The notes under the pieces: generated by a model
Told to the model about the DNA's origin: nothing
What the model saw: only the letters and a program-made list of their open reading frames with translations
The model's database searches: none
Program-made: the position numbers and the translations under genes
Assembly (NCBI GenBank): GCA_947683425.1
Contig: CANTUQ010000070.1
Span: 3,932,001 to 3,996,000, forward strand
DNA from: Excoecaria cochinchinensis
Lineage: Eukaryota; Streptophyta; Magnoliopsida; Malpighiales; Euphorbiaceae
Reading direction: 5' to 3'
DNA length: 64,000 nucleotides
In this document: in pieces, positions 24,268-36,193 of the stretch
Layout of the letters: each line of letters begins with the position of its first letter
Position numbering within the stretch: position 1 is the stretch's first letter

Positions 24268-25174
24268 TCAATCTCTCCTATCCATTTCATTCCAATAGCG
24301 CGAAGTTCTTGGTCTCCCTTTTTTTCGTATCAGCTCTGGATCAGGCATAAGAGTTGGACCAACATATGATGACCAGTAATCACGGTGTGCAAGCGGTTGA
24401 AAGTGTGCGCTGTAACAGTTCAATGCTTCTGTTAGTTTATAACATTTGTCGACATATGACCACATGTCAACACGTACATGCATACAAGCTGCTATAGCAT
24501 ATGAACACGGCATTTTGGTCCCTTGAAATTTACCACATTCATAATGACGACAATCCAAATTAACAGATTGCGTGTTATTGCCTTTCCTTTTACTTTTCTG
24601 ATTTCTGGTCCTGATTACGAAAATCCCCATTCGCCTATCAAAACTCTGAACTCTGTGGCCACTAGCTTTTTGAGTGCATTTTGCGATCTCCTCCAAACAA
24701 TTCTGGGTGTATGTAATGCCGGCTGCAATTTGAGCGCAATACATGCACCTTCTGTCATCAAAAAACTTGACAAGTCTGGCAAATACGTGCTCAACAATAC
24801 AAGAAACGGGCATCATCCTTACACCCTTTAACGCGCTATTTACACTCTCTGCAATGTTCGTCGTGGCGTGGCCATACCTGTATCCATTATCATGGGATAG
24901 AGTCCACTTGTCTAATGAGTTTTGCATTGCCCAGTTGTAAGAGTTGATGTCAAGCGCCTTTATCTCATCCATCCTTTTTGTAAATTTTCTTGGTTGAAAA
25001 TTATTGCCTACATTGCGGATGATAAATATTAATGACCAGCCCAATGTTCTATTTGAACATTACAATATACAAAAACATAAGTATATATAAATATGTAAGA
25101 AAATGATATTACATAACATGTTATTATTAATTTACAAATTAATAAAAAAATATTTGTTAGGAAAAAAAAATATT

Positions 25175-25243
<69 letters not shown>

Positions 25244-27275
25244 TTTTTTCATATATTCACTATCCATTTAATAATTATATATTAATAAATTTAACAATTA
25301 ACTTAGCATTTCATAATTATGTAATAATTAATAAAGATATCTTATACATACCGGCCTTATATAACATATCCTTAATTGCTGAATTCCGGTGAGTAGTGTT
25401 GTAATTGCTTACGAAATGATGGAGACAAAATCTGTGAAAAGCTAATGGCTCCTTCCAACTGCTACTATCGTCGCGAAATAAGGCCATTATGCCGGCATGC
25501 CGGTCGGATATAACAGTTATCCCTGACTGCCTTGTCACGTATCGCCTAATGCACGTCATAAACCAAGACCAGCTCGACTTATTCTCGCTCTCGACAATAG
25601 CAAATGCTACTGGGTATAAGAAATTATTGCCATCTACGGACGTTGCAATCAACAAAGTTTGATGAAACTTTCCTATCAAAAAGGTTCCATCAATTAGTAA
25701 CACTGGCTTACAGTGAGGTAGTCCCTCAATGCATGGCTTGAACACCCAGAAGAACCTTTTGAATTGTTTGCAATTGGGCCTCATACTTTCGTCAACAATA
25801 AAGTCATATGCAGTTCCAGGATTGTATGTCTCCATTGCTTTCATGTATCCCGGCAACCTACCATAAGAACCCTCATAATTACCGAAAATCTCCTCCAAAA
25901 CCTTAGTTTTTGCATACCAGGCTTTACTGTAAGAGATATCATAATTGAACCAATTTCTCATATCAGCAATTATTATGCTGACTCTAAGATCAGGTGTAGC
26001 ACTAACCATTTCAAGTATACAATCACAAATAATTTGCGAATCAAGCTGTCTATGGTGTTGTGATACCGCTGAAGCATTACAGTTTTGAGGTCCCTTATAA
26101 ACACTAATGCTCCAATAGGTACAAGTCCTTTTTCTAATTGCTCGCAATCTCCACGGACAACCTACTTCAGCGCGTGTACAGCATACCGCCCAGTACGTTG
26201 GCTTCGACTCTACCACTTTGTACGACACATTATTAAGAATTGAGAACTTTTTCACGCATGCCTTCACTTCGTCTTTCGATGTGAAGGCCAATCCTTCGCA
26301 TAACTCTGAAACACCATCCCATCTTATCATTGGAAAATCGCCATACATGTTAATGTCCGCTTCATCAAAATTAACGGACGCGTGGTGAACTGATGAAAAC
26401 TGAAACTGTGAAAGGTTTGACTGCCCACTTACCCGCCCACCTTGTTCATTTAATTGCAGATTCTGTATGCGTTCCGTCACATGTATTGAACTGCTTGGAA
26501 TAATGTCGTCATCTCCTTCGTCCCCATTGCCTTGATCAACTTCATTTAAATCTATTTCTTCATCATCATCTTCAGGATCGCAACTTGGAGATAAATAACC
26601 GTTATCGGTCGTTCCGGCGACAGGTCCATCTGTATTTTGACCTGCTATTTCTACACGAGCAACACAATCAAACTGCCCAAAATTTACTTCATTTGGAACC
26701 CTTAACTCTCTAATCGGACTTGCATCTATTGTTCCAGTTTTATCAATATTTTCAATTTCCGTTGGCACCTCAAACTGTGTATAGAACTCGGACTGACTAA
26801 CAGTTGGATACTGTGTATTACCACCAACCAACTCGTTTACTTTGTCCATAGATGATCCATCCCCTATTTCTCCTCCACTTCCCATTTGATTAAAATTATT
26901 CAATTCATTTTCGGGATCGCCAATTGCTATTTCTTCCGTCATGACTATTAGCTCCACAATACTGTATCCAGGAAAATTATTAAAATTTTCATAAATTTGC
27001 TCAATATCATCATCATCCACTATATCCATTGTAGCCCAGAAAATCGCTCCCTGACTGTAAACTGGACACTTATATATCACCCTACAGATTCTCACTTCTG
27101 CAGCCAATTCCAATTTAACTGACAATTTGTGAAGAAGTTCTGCAAATGTCGGTTTATACCTTATTTTCATTCTTCTCGATCTAGCTGAAGGGCTCGAAGT
27201 ATCATAATTAAACCCAGATGCGCCAAACGTCGATTGCCCTCCGGTATGAATTATAAAAGTTGTTGGAATTGACAT
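24268..27275 (-). CDS. MuDR-family transposase of MULE2 (887 aa, C-terminus cut by a stop)
   Basis: CDS is complement(24268..25007, 25352..27275). The donor is AAGGCCG|GTATG, the acceptor TGTAG|GC, and the intron (344 bp) holds a long (TA)n run. The start MSIPTTF is chosen because MULE1 begins at the same place (MSIQAIF). A GATGCAG acceptor-like site just upstream suggests a leader intron, though the frame is open to 27320. Domains: PB1-like part about 35-112, acidic spacer to 300, MuDR DNA-binding domain about 305-410, MULE catalytic block about 500-640 (LLIDGTF, VISDRHAGI, CLHHFVSNY), AESVNSALKGVRMM block, SWIM zinc finger about 790-815 (DCRHYECGKF...MPCSYAIAAC). A TGA at 24268-24270, fitting CGA to TGA, cuts off a C-terminal zinc knuckle (CTLCRNEGHNRKTC) that stays readable to a stop at 24175. 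The protein would cut and rejoin the element ends. Activity is uncertain. Confidence 0.88.
25172..25240. repeat. (TA)n microsatellite in the transposase intron
   Basis: More than 30 TA units lie inside the MULE2 transposase intron (25008-25351). The short Tyr-Ile-rich frames over it are not genes. Confidence 0.95.
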
Positions 27276-28120
27276 TTTTCCTGCATCATATGCACACATA
27301 TCATGAATTCTTATTGCCATATTTATTATCTAATCTTAAAAATACTTAAATACATTGTTTATTTAAATTAACGAACACTTATAACATACAATTACACTTA
27401 AATTCCAAACTTTTTCCACAAAATAAATATTAATTATTACATATCTTTGTCGAAATAGTTATATAACTTTTCATAATTACTCATACAAACACATTAACAT
27501 TTATATAATATAACTAACGAATTTTCTTCACGGAATGATAAATTAAACATACATTACCTTTAATGCAACGCGTTTTATGTTAAAATTTGATTTGCAATAT
27601 CTTGTAATGAGTTGTTAATTCTGTTTTAAATGGCGTGTTTGAAGGAGAGGAAGACAGAATTACCACCAATTTGCTAAATATTTTTGATTTCCACCCCACT
27701 TTAAAATTAAGCCCCAAAATAAATACAAATTATTCAATAACAAAATAAAACTAAATTGTCTTACCTCAAAGTTTGAAGGTATTTGGGCTTCAAAATTTTA
27801 AGTACCTATAAATTAAACAATAATATCATGTTAATGACAAAATAAACCTCTTATATAAACAATTTGACAAAATTAAACTATCATAAACTTACTTTTAATC
27901 AAGTAAAAAAGAGTGAACAACCGCTTGAGAATAAATTGATTGAAGGATGAGAGTTTGATTTAAAGAAATACTTCAAAGCAAGAAAGCAGAGTACGGAGAG
28001 AGTGAATGGCAAAAACAATTCCGAGCGCAAAGTATAACAATTGTAATTGAATGTAGAGACAGTGAAGGGAAGGGAAAAAACAAAAACAGGGCCTTCCTGT
28101 GCAGCTTCACGTGACCGGCT

Positions 28121-28326
28121 GCAAAGGTGCCAGAAACCGGCTTACTGTGCAGCCGGTTTCTGGCACTTTCTGTCAGAAACCGGCGCAAGTACGCGCTGAT
28201 TTCTGGCAAATGGAAACCGGCCTCTGACCCAGCCGGTTTCCGACACCCCAGTTTCCTAATTTCGTTTACTGTTGCACCATTTTGCTAATTTTTTTTCCTT
28301 TCCACACCAATTTCAAAAAAAAGCCC
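28121..28326 (-). repeat. MULE2 right terminal inverted repeat
   Basis: This is the partner of the left repeat. Near 28121-28160 it holds a perfect stem: GTGCCAGAAACCGGCT pairs with AGCCGGTTTCTGGCAC across an 8-base loop. In the left repeat the same stem is eroded by substitutions. Confidence 0.9.
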
Positions 28327-28335
28327 TAATTTGTC

Positions 28336-28813
28336 ATTATAGTTTTCTTTTATTTTTATTTTGCCCAATTTTTCACCCTTTATTATAGATTCAATATAAA
28401 ATTGTCAATTTTTTTTATTTGTAGAACATATATTTTTAGCTCCTAAAATATTGTGTTACTTTGATATTCTAAATATTTAATTATTTTAATACACTAAGTG
28501 AAAAATACGGACCTAGTAGAATAAAATTTATAATTAAGGGACTTAATATTATTTTAAAAAAATTAAAATTAACCCAAACATCCTCTCTTTAAAATTTGAC
28601 AGTATCTTTTTTATCACGTGTTGTTCATGCATCTCTCAATTGCCTTGTCAAATTAAAATGAACCGGAAAATGTAAAAGAGTTAATAGGGTGATTGTAGGA
28701 GCAAATTATACCAATTTTGTTAGTATAGGTGGAATATTGCACCAAAATAAATACCAATTTTGTTACTATAGGTGGAATATTGCACCACATTTTTAGTTGT
28801 CACATAAGATTAG
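28336..28813. other. AT-rich spacer with a 43-bp tandem duplication
   Basis: No gene is seen. The segment starting ACCAATTTTGTTAGTATAGG at 28710 is repeated from 28753 with one or two changes. Confidence 0.7.
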
Positions 28814-29268
28814 TGATAAAGTCAAAAACGTCTTTATCTGTAAGAGAGTAGGCGATCCGATCGGATGAGAATACCTGCAATAAGAAGAGCCCGGTCGGAC
28901 TAGGCGTGAGCACTCCGAAACTTAAGTTAGTAGCTTAGAGAGAGAAAGTGCTTTAGAGATAGAAAGTCTTGGATTCAATACCTGGAGCCATCGTTGGATG
29001 GGCTATTTATATGAGATAGTTGAGGGATATTTGAGTGCCTGGGGTGTGATTACTGGCTGTCAGAGTAGGTATTCGGCGACATGACAAGGAGCAGGTGGTA
29101 GGCATGGGCGCTGCCTTGTGTCAGGCGGCCGATGGGACTGGCGGTCACATCAGCCGATCGGGCCTAGGAGCTCGTGTCTGTTACCTTTGGTTGATAGGCC
29201 TTGGGCCTTGCCAGTTGAGTGGGCCGGCTGAATGGGTCTTAGAGCAAATGGTATTTGCTGTGTTATCA
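28814..29268 (-). repeat. Solo LTR of family R (455 bp), antisense orientation
   Basis: The block starts TGATAAAGTC and ends GTGTTATCA, flanked by ATTAG on both sides (28809-28813 and 29269-29273), a perfect 5-bp target duplication. Read on the minus strand it matches the LTR at 1787-2253, including the TATAAATAG box, CTTAAGTTTCGGAGTGC and CCGATCGGATCGCC. It belongs with copy A rather than with the complete element. The 82-codon frame across its right part is not a gene. Confidence 0.95.
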
Positions 29269-29273
29269 ATTAG

Positions 29274-30245
29274 AATGGATACAAAATTCAAAGGAGTTAA
29301 AGGAAGTTTGACAATAGGAATTGAATTGTACTATTTTTACTAGTATAAATACAAAATTGCACCTGGACAGATTTAGAGTGGGAGCAACGAAAAGGTCCTC
29401 ATGTAGATTTTTATTTACCCCCACATTTATAATTTGTATTCAATATACATATGAATTTAAAAATTGTTATGTTATATTTTAGGTTAAATATTTGTAATTT
29501 AAGTTTTAAACCAAATAATTAAATTTGCCCATAAATTATGTGAAATAGTATATATGTGCTCTTAAACATTTTTTGGTTAAAAAACTATCCATGCCGTTAC
29601 TAAATTGATTCATATTTGTCATTATTTGTAACGGCGATGACAAATATAGACCATTTTATTAATGACAAATATGAAAAATAATTAATATTTGCCTTTAAAA
29701 TTGTAAATTTGAGTTATTTTCGTAACGGTAAAAACAAATGCGAGTCAGTTTGGTAACTATAAAATCATTTTTTTAATAGAAAAATTTAAAAGCAATTTTG
29801 TACTATTTTGTATAGTTTGAAAGCAAATTTATCATTTTTTTAATTTAAAATTTAATTGACCCTCTTAATCTATTAAACTAATAAATTTAATATGTCTGAT
29901 AGATATTTTAATTTTCAACAAAATAAAATATAATAAATATAAGTCTGCCTTCACTAAAAATAATTTTTTTTTTGAGTCTATCCATGATTGGACCAAAATA
30001 AAATATATGAATAATATTCAATTTTTGTAAACATACACAATTTTGCACAATTTTATCCATGTGTTTTGTTTCTTGACAAAATCAGTTACTGATTTTCGAA
30101 TAACTGAATTCCACCAACCAATTATGAGGTTGAATTTTTTATTTTACATTATTTTATTGTTTTAAGAGGTTGAATTTTAATAACACTAAAATATACTGGA
30201 AGATGCAACTAACTTTTTTTTTTCTTCTTTTCTCTTATTGCCAAA

Positions 30246-30283
<38 letters not shown>

Positions 30284-30985
30284 CAAATAATATAAATGAG
30301 GATATAAATCCTAATTATTGGTAATATATAACCCAAAGACTTAGCAACTAATTGAAAACAAGCACATGGTTAGATATCAATGGAAACTTTGGTATTGACC
30401 AACAAGTATAGTTGCTGAATGTGAACAAACAAAACATGCATAATTGTGTATGCATCAAGAACTTCTAACCATGGATTTCGAGCAGTAGTATGGTATACCG
30501 TTCGATTGTACGAATAGTGTAAAAGTTGATAATTAATAAAATAAAAAATAATAATAAAAAAATTGTTCCATTACACCATGAGAGCAACTTTGAAAAAGCT
30601 GGTAATGTTTGGACGCATCTTCCTTCTAAAGATGCCCTTACAATAATTCAATCAGACCAGCAAACAGACAACTAAGAAAAAGAAATGATAGTAAAAGAGA
30701 CCAAAACTATAAAAAGAATATCAAAAAGTTTAAAGAGAGAGGAATTTCCCACCACCCAACCTCCATCCTAAGTGGCTGCTAAACTCAAAATTAATTATAT
30801 ATTTAAAGATTTTTTTGTTTTAAAATGTTCTTAAAGTGAGAGTTTATCCCTACATATATATAATATCTATTCTTGGATTCATTAGGCACAAAACTTAGCA
30901 TCTAAGACACCTGTATACTATATAATATAAATTACCATCTTTGCTAAGTAGTGTAGATATTCAAATTGTGCAATTAAAAGACAAA
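29274..30985. other. AT-rich intergenic, no gene recognised
   Basis: No coding sequence is supported. A (TA)n run lies at about 30251-30281. Around 29560-29790 there are imperfect inverted runs (TATTTGTCAT / ATGACAAATA) that may be an old MITE, but no ends could be fixed. Confidence 0.5.
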
Positions 30986-30989
30986 AATT

Positions 30990-31290
30990 AAGAGAAGTCT
31001 AATCTCTTATAAGAGACTACCAAACTTAGAACGATTGAAAAGCTGAGCATTAAGACTATTAAAAACTTCAAGACAACCAAACTCCACTTCCACCTTATCA
31101 ACACCTTGAGATTTAAGTCAAGAGAGAGATTCGCTGAGGGAGAAAGCTTCGACCATAAAAGAGGATCCAACTAGCTCTGGGAGCCCGTGAAACCAAGCAC
31201 AAAATCACCAACGTCATTGCGTAGAATTGCCAAAGAGATTGCGGTGAACCTAAATGCTCCATATAAATTTCCAATAGCACGTTCGTTGGA
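30990..31290 (-). pseudogene. RNase H fragment of a LINE-type retrotransposon
   Basis: Two overlapping minus-strand frames, joined by a frameshift, read ILRNDVGDFVLGFTG, then FMVEAFSLSESLSL and KVEVEFGCLEVFNSLNAQ. This order (a GxxxR-ND-G start, then EA.-.L.-.GL, then V-E-V-E.D-..-V-..LN) is that of the RNase H domain found at the 3' end of plant LINEs and of reverse-transcriptase-derived proteins. In-frame stops and the frameshift show it is dead. No reverse transcriptase part is nearby. Confidence 0.45.
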
Positions 31291-31627
31291 TTTGAATTTT
31301 CCAACAAATTAACAAGAAAATCGTTCACCGTGACATCTTCAAGATCTAGGAACTAAATTTCTTTAGCATTATGTTATTGTGTAACTTACATATATGCAAT
31401 TGAATTTCACATATTTGGTTATTAATTCAAATTCAAAGTCATATATATGCCGTCACTGAAGGACAATTGGACACTCCTCTAGAAATGTCCATTTGTATAT
31501 AGATAACCTACGGCAATTATAGAAAATTAAAAGCTATTTTGATTTATATAAATAACCTAAAGTTAGTTGTAAAATTTATTTTTTTGCCCAATTCTCTAAC
31601 TTAATCTCTAAATATTTAAAATTTTAG

Positions 31628-32156
31628 TGATAAGTTTTGAAATGTCTGAAGTTGAATGAGGTTGGATGGTAGGTGTGAGCAAGTCGATTAGATCAGCAAA
31701 ACTGTGCTAGCTGCAATAAGACAAATCCAGTCGGACCAGACGTAAGTATTCCGAAATTTACCAGGCGTATGCACTCCAAAATTTAAGTTAATAATGCTTT
31801 TAAATATAGAAGGTAGAGAGAAAAAGTCTTAAGAATTTTTATATCTGGTTGTACAGTACCTTACGCTATTTATAGTGGATGTGAGAAACCACTTAACTAT
31901 TGAGAGTGAGTCTATTCTAGTGTCAGAGCAGGTGAGCGGCAATGTTATAAGGAGTAGGTAGGGGCATGGGTCTGGCATGTGTCAGTGGATTTTGGCAGAA
32001 AATAGTCCTATCGGACAAGTAGCGCTGTCAGCGCCTCATATCTTTTAGCATCCGTTTGTCACGCGATTGACTTCCCACTTAACTGAACTTTAACTTGAAT
32101 TGGACCTTGGGCTGAGATTGATTCAGACCGGTTAATACTTAATAATAGTATTATCA
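31628..32156 (-). repeat. Old solo LTR of family R, strongly diverged
   Basis: The block starts TGATAAGTTTTG and ends AGTATTATCA. Flanks are TTTAG (31623-31627) and CTTAG (32157-32161), a 4-of-5 match. Family R landmarks can be read on the minus strand: CTATAAATAGCG, CTTAAATTTTGGAGTGC, GACACATGCC and GGTCCGACTGG. A short internal duplication (ATTCCGAAATTT / ACTCCAAAATTT) explains part of its greater length. Confidence 0.75.
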
Positions 32157-32691
32157 CTTAGCAAACTCTCTCAAATTTTCAAAGTCTATGAAATTGCATT
32201 TATATAAATGTTAATTTTTTATGTCCAAGAATCAAGAGATTATGAAATATTTTCTTTTATGTGAATATTGTGAATGAATACCTTGAAAGTAGGTTTGGAG
32301 AATTATACTTTACATGTGCGTAATTTTTGTTACCTTGAAATGTAATTTTAGAATTATATTTTTATATTGCATTATTTTAAGAAACTTAATTGCTTGTTAA
32401 TCCCAATCAATTAACATGACTATTTACCTTTTTTTTGATAAGCCATGTTATCAATTTTACAGAATTACAGATATTCATAATTCATAAAATTTATAATACA
32501 TATTTTTCTTAACTTGAATTTCCATTAATACATATTGTGTCTCGATAAAATTTTACTACAAAAAATATCATGGGATAAAAATCTAATAAAAAAAAGAGCA
32601 CATAATAATTTTAAAACACATTAATTGGTTTTAATGGATTGAACTTAAATTTTTTACTTTCGGATTAGATAATGGGTCTATAGACATCTTA

Positions 32692-33612
32692 TGGTGTGTT
32701 CAGTAAAGTTGTAGGTTTTTTGTTTTTAAAATCTAAAAACATTTTTTAGTTTTTGTTCTTTATTTTTTAGAAAATTGTTTTATATATTTAAAAATTTTAT
32801 CATATTTTTTTAATTATTCATGTATATTTTTTAATTATTCATGTACATTATAATAATAATTTCGGTGGTAGTAGTGACAGCAGCGGCAATGTCGTTGTGG
32901 TGGTAGCGGCGGCAGCAGCATGGTGGTAGCAGAAGTGGAATTGGTATGGTGGTGGAGGAGGCGGCGGCAGCGTGGTGGTGGCAGAGGTGACAGCGGCGTA
33001 GTGGTGGAAGCGACGACAGCGTGGTGATGATGGACGCGGCGTCAGTATGGTGGTGGCTGAGGCAACAGTGGTGACATCGTGGTGGTGGCGGAGGCAGCGG
33101 CAGCGTAGCAGCGGTAGCGTGGTGGAGGCAGCGGTAGCGTGGTGGTGGTGGTGGTGAAGACAGTAGCGGTGTGGTGGTGGTGGTGGTGATAGAGGCGGTG
33201 GCAGCGGTGTGGTGGTGGAGATGTCAGTGGTGTGGTGGTGGAGATGGCAACAGTGTGGTGGCCGTCGTTGTGGTGGCGGAGATGGCAGCGGTGTGGCGGT
33301 GGCATGGTAGTGGTGGAGGAGGCGGCGTGGTGGTGGCAGTGGTAGTGGAGGCGGTGGCGGCGGGTGCGGCAATGTGGAGGTGACAATATGGCAGTGTTGT
33401 GGTAGTGGTGGCGATGTGGTGGTAATAAAGATAAAATAGCAAAATTTTAAAAACCTCATTTTGAAAATTTTTATTTTTTATTTTAGATTTGAAAATCAAT
33501 TTTTTATATTTTTGCAAAAACCGAAATAGGAATGAGTTTGCCGAATATATTTTAATTTTATTTTTAAAAAAATAAACAAAAACCCAAAAATAAAAACCTT
33601 TCTGAACGAACT
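32692..33612. mobile_element. Probable MITE with expanded GGT/GGC repeat core
   Basis: The ends are GGTGTGTTCAGTAAAG...GGTTTTTTGTTTTT at the left and the inverted AAAAACC...CTTTCTGAACGAACTC at the right, imperfect terminal inverted repeats. The core at 32865-33425 is a degenerate GGTGGTGGCAGCG-type repeat of about 560 bp, with C-rich (His/Pro/Ala-coding) sequence on the minus strand. Direct repeats of about 45 bp flank the whole block (32645-32691 and 33614-33658). The 203-codon minus-strand frame is low-complexity and not taken as a gene. Confidence 0.5.
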
Positions 33613-33659
33613 CTTAAATTTTTATTTTCGAATTAGATAACAAGATTATAGACATCATT

Positions 33660-36193
33660 TCGAGTGGAGACAAAAGTTTTTCATTCATAAACCTTTGGAG
33701 CTTTCGCTAATAATATACTTATTTTTTTTCTTTTTAATTAGTTTCCCGTCTTCTAAATATTAATTCTTGTATGATCGGATTTTGTTGATGGCCATAGTCC
33801 AATGTTTCAAATATTTAATGCAGAGAATTTCTCAAATGTGACCAAATTTCCAATTTCCTAGGAGGAATGTAAATAAATGATTTCGGAATTAATTTGGATT
33901 TCATCAAGTTTTTATTAATTTTATTATCAGACTGAGCTTAAAGTTGTTTCACTATCACGAATTGAAGACCGATAGATGTTAGACAAGTGGAGTGTGAGGA
34001 AAGAAAAACAGAAACACTAGTCAATGTCAATCCATTTCGTTTACTACATAAATTATTTATTTATTTCCAATTTCTAAAATTATTATAATACAAAAACACA
34101 TTCTACTTTACTTGTCTACGTTACCTTCTTATACTATACTATGCATTTTAATTACACTAATTTCATTTAATATAAATAATTTAAAAAATATAAAATTTAA
34201 TATTAATTTTTAAAACATTAAAATTCGCGATGCAAGAATGCATTTTTTCTATTATAAATTGTATTATTCTTACGTTCTATTTTTATACATAAATTAAAAT
34301 GATAATTAAAACATTTTAGTTCTTTAAAGAAAATTTGTAATAAATTAAATTATGTTTTTATTAATTAAGATATTATGAAATAGTAACAAATAAAAAGTTC
34401 ATTTAAAATACAAAAATAAAGATAAAAATGGAACAAAAATTAATAATTCCTCCCCTGAGTTTTAATTTTAAATCATTTAATATATATATATGGGATGATG
34501 AAAGCGGTTGTTACAAGAAACCTTGTTGAGTTTTCTAACTCAAAAAAGAAGTTAGAAAAACTAAGAAACAAAAACAAAGTCAAAAGAATTAGGCTTTGCT
34601 TAGTTCACAACTGGATAGAATTTTTGGATTGGGACTCATCGTTTTAGACTTCCTCACAATATTTTTATTAGGAACTTTCCTAATTTCAGAGATTAAAAGG
34701 TAAAATGCCTCTCTCTATTTGTCATTAATTTTACTACCATTAAATTAAAAATAAAATTTTATTAAATTCTAATTTAATAGTTTTGCTGTTTTAATTAAAA
34801 ATTGGAAAACAATAATCACCTGATATGTATATGATCATTTAAAATTTTATTATGCATGTGAGACATATGTTTTCACTACAACAATTCAAATTCAAATATT
34901 ATAACATTTAAATTGAGTATCACATACTTTAATTTTTCAGAAAAATTATATTTTTTTTATTTATTATTTACAAAATTTCAAATATATGAATTTCATAAAT
35001 TATTGTTAAAATTTAAATATTTAAATAAATTATAAAGTCAAACTAAAGTATCTCCATATGTATTAATTCTAACAATAATAGATTTGAAAATCGTATAATT
35101 TTTGTTTTTATTTTAAACTAAAAATTATTTATTTCTTTCTCCATTTCACATGAAGTGTTCATTTAGTAAGAAAATTTATTCCAAAAAATATATTTTTTTT
35201 AAATGATAATTTTATACACTTTATTTCAAATATAATCCTTATTTTAATGAAGATAAAGTAATTAATAAAATATTTTTTAAAATACAAATTACTAAAATGT
35301 AAAATTAATTAATAATTTTTTTAACTCCTTGTAATGGAAAAAGGGGGGAATGCATAGATGTGCATTTGGTGAGTAAAAAGGGAGATTTATGAATATGGGA
35401 ACCTTTTAGTATTATAATAGAACAACACATCAAGCCCATAGTCATATAATTATATCATTAAATGGATATTCTACCTAACTCACTTGAAAGGGAGAGATCC
35501 TTTTAAAAGGTGTAGGTTTTGCTTTTTGGAAAATAACTTTGTAGGTTTCATCAATGAAGTCTCCCTTTCAACCTCACCAGTAATTTTCTTCTCTGATCCC
35601 TCAAAGCTTTATGTCTAACAACAACCCAACCCCACACCATTATTCCAAAAGAAAATTCAAAATCTATTCAATTATATATCTTATCATTTTCTACATTTTA
35701 TTTTTAAATTACATAATTATTTAAATTTAACACTTTAATAGAAGCTTTTTTCTTATGTGCCCATTAGCACACATGTTAATGATGTGGCCACCAGGAATCT
35801 CCCTCTATCAAAGATGTATGGCTTTAAGGGGCCCACATCACTTCCAAAATTCACATTTATTTTATTATTTATTTTATATTAAATTATGAAACTTTATTAA
35901 TATTTTATATACGAAATAAAAATTAAATTTAAATTTTATTTAAATAAATCCGAACTATTTAATATTTGATTTTTATTTCTTTTTCTTTGTGCAAATGTTT
36001 CTGTCTTCATACTCCAAAATGAACACCTCATCTTCGCTCTCCACTCTTCTTCTCCTACCACATTATTTCTGTCGTCTTCTTCAATTCTACTCTTTCACTA
36101 CCCACCGCATCTCTTTCTTTCATTCATTTTTTTAGCTTTTAATACCACCCAAAAAGAAAGAACTATTCTTCTTCCTTCAAATTTTATCCCATC
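33660..36193. promoter_or_regulatory. Upstream region of the MCTP gene, otherwise no feature
   Basis: This is AT-rich sequence with no coding region. The last 190 bases (about 36000-36193) are pyrimidine-rich (CTCTCCACTCTTCTTCTCC, TCTTCTTCAATTC), as is usual for plant 5' leaders, and run directly into the ATG at 36194. I could not single out a TATA box with confidence. Confidence 0.4.

Larger units (their letters stand above)
20504..28326. mobile_element. MULE2: complete Mutator-like element with PMD gene and transposase
   Basis: The element starts GGGCTTTTTTTGAAA and ends with the reverse complement TTTCAAAAAAAAGCCC. It is flanked by TAATTTGTC on both sides (20495-20503 and 28327-28335), a perfect 9-bp duplication as made by Mutator transposases. 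Terminal inverted repeats of about 200 bp (20504-20702 and 28121-28326) share the GGTGCAACAG, CCGGTTTCCAT and TTTCTGACAGAAAGTGCCAG blocks. Inside are a PMD gene on + and a MuDR transposase on -, convergent. At 7,823 bp it is the best preserved element in the window. Confidence 0.95.

Noticed and set aside
29095..29343. 82-codon frame
   Set aside because: It runs across the right half of the family R solo LTR and out of it. It is a by-product of GC-rich LTR sequence.
32848..33517. Long His/Pro/Ala-rich minus-strand frame of 203 codons and its overlaps
   Set aside because: Low-complexity translation of the degenerate GGT/GGC repeat. Several frames on both strands are open at once and none has a domain.
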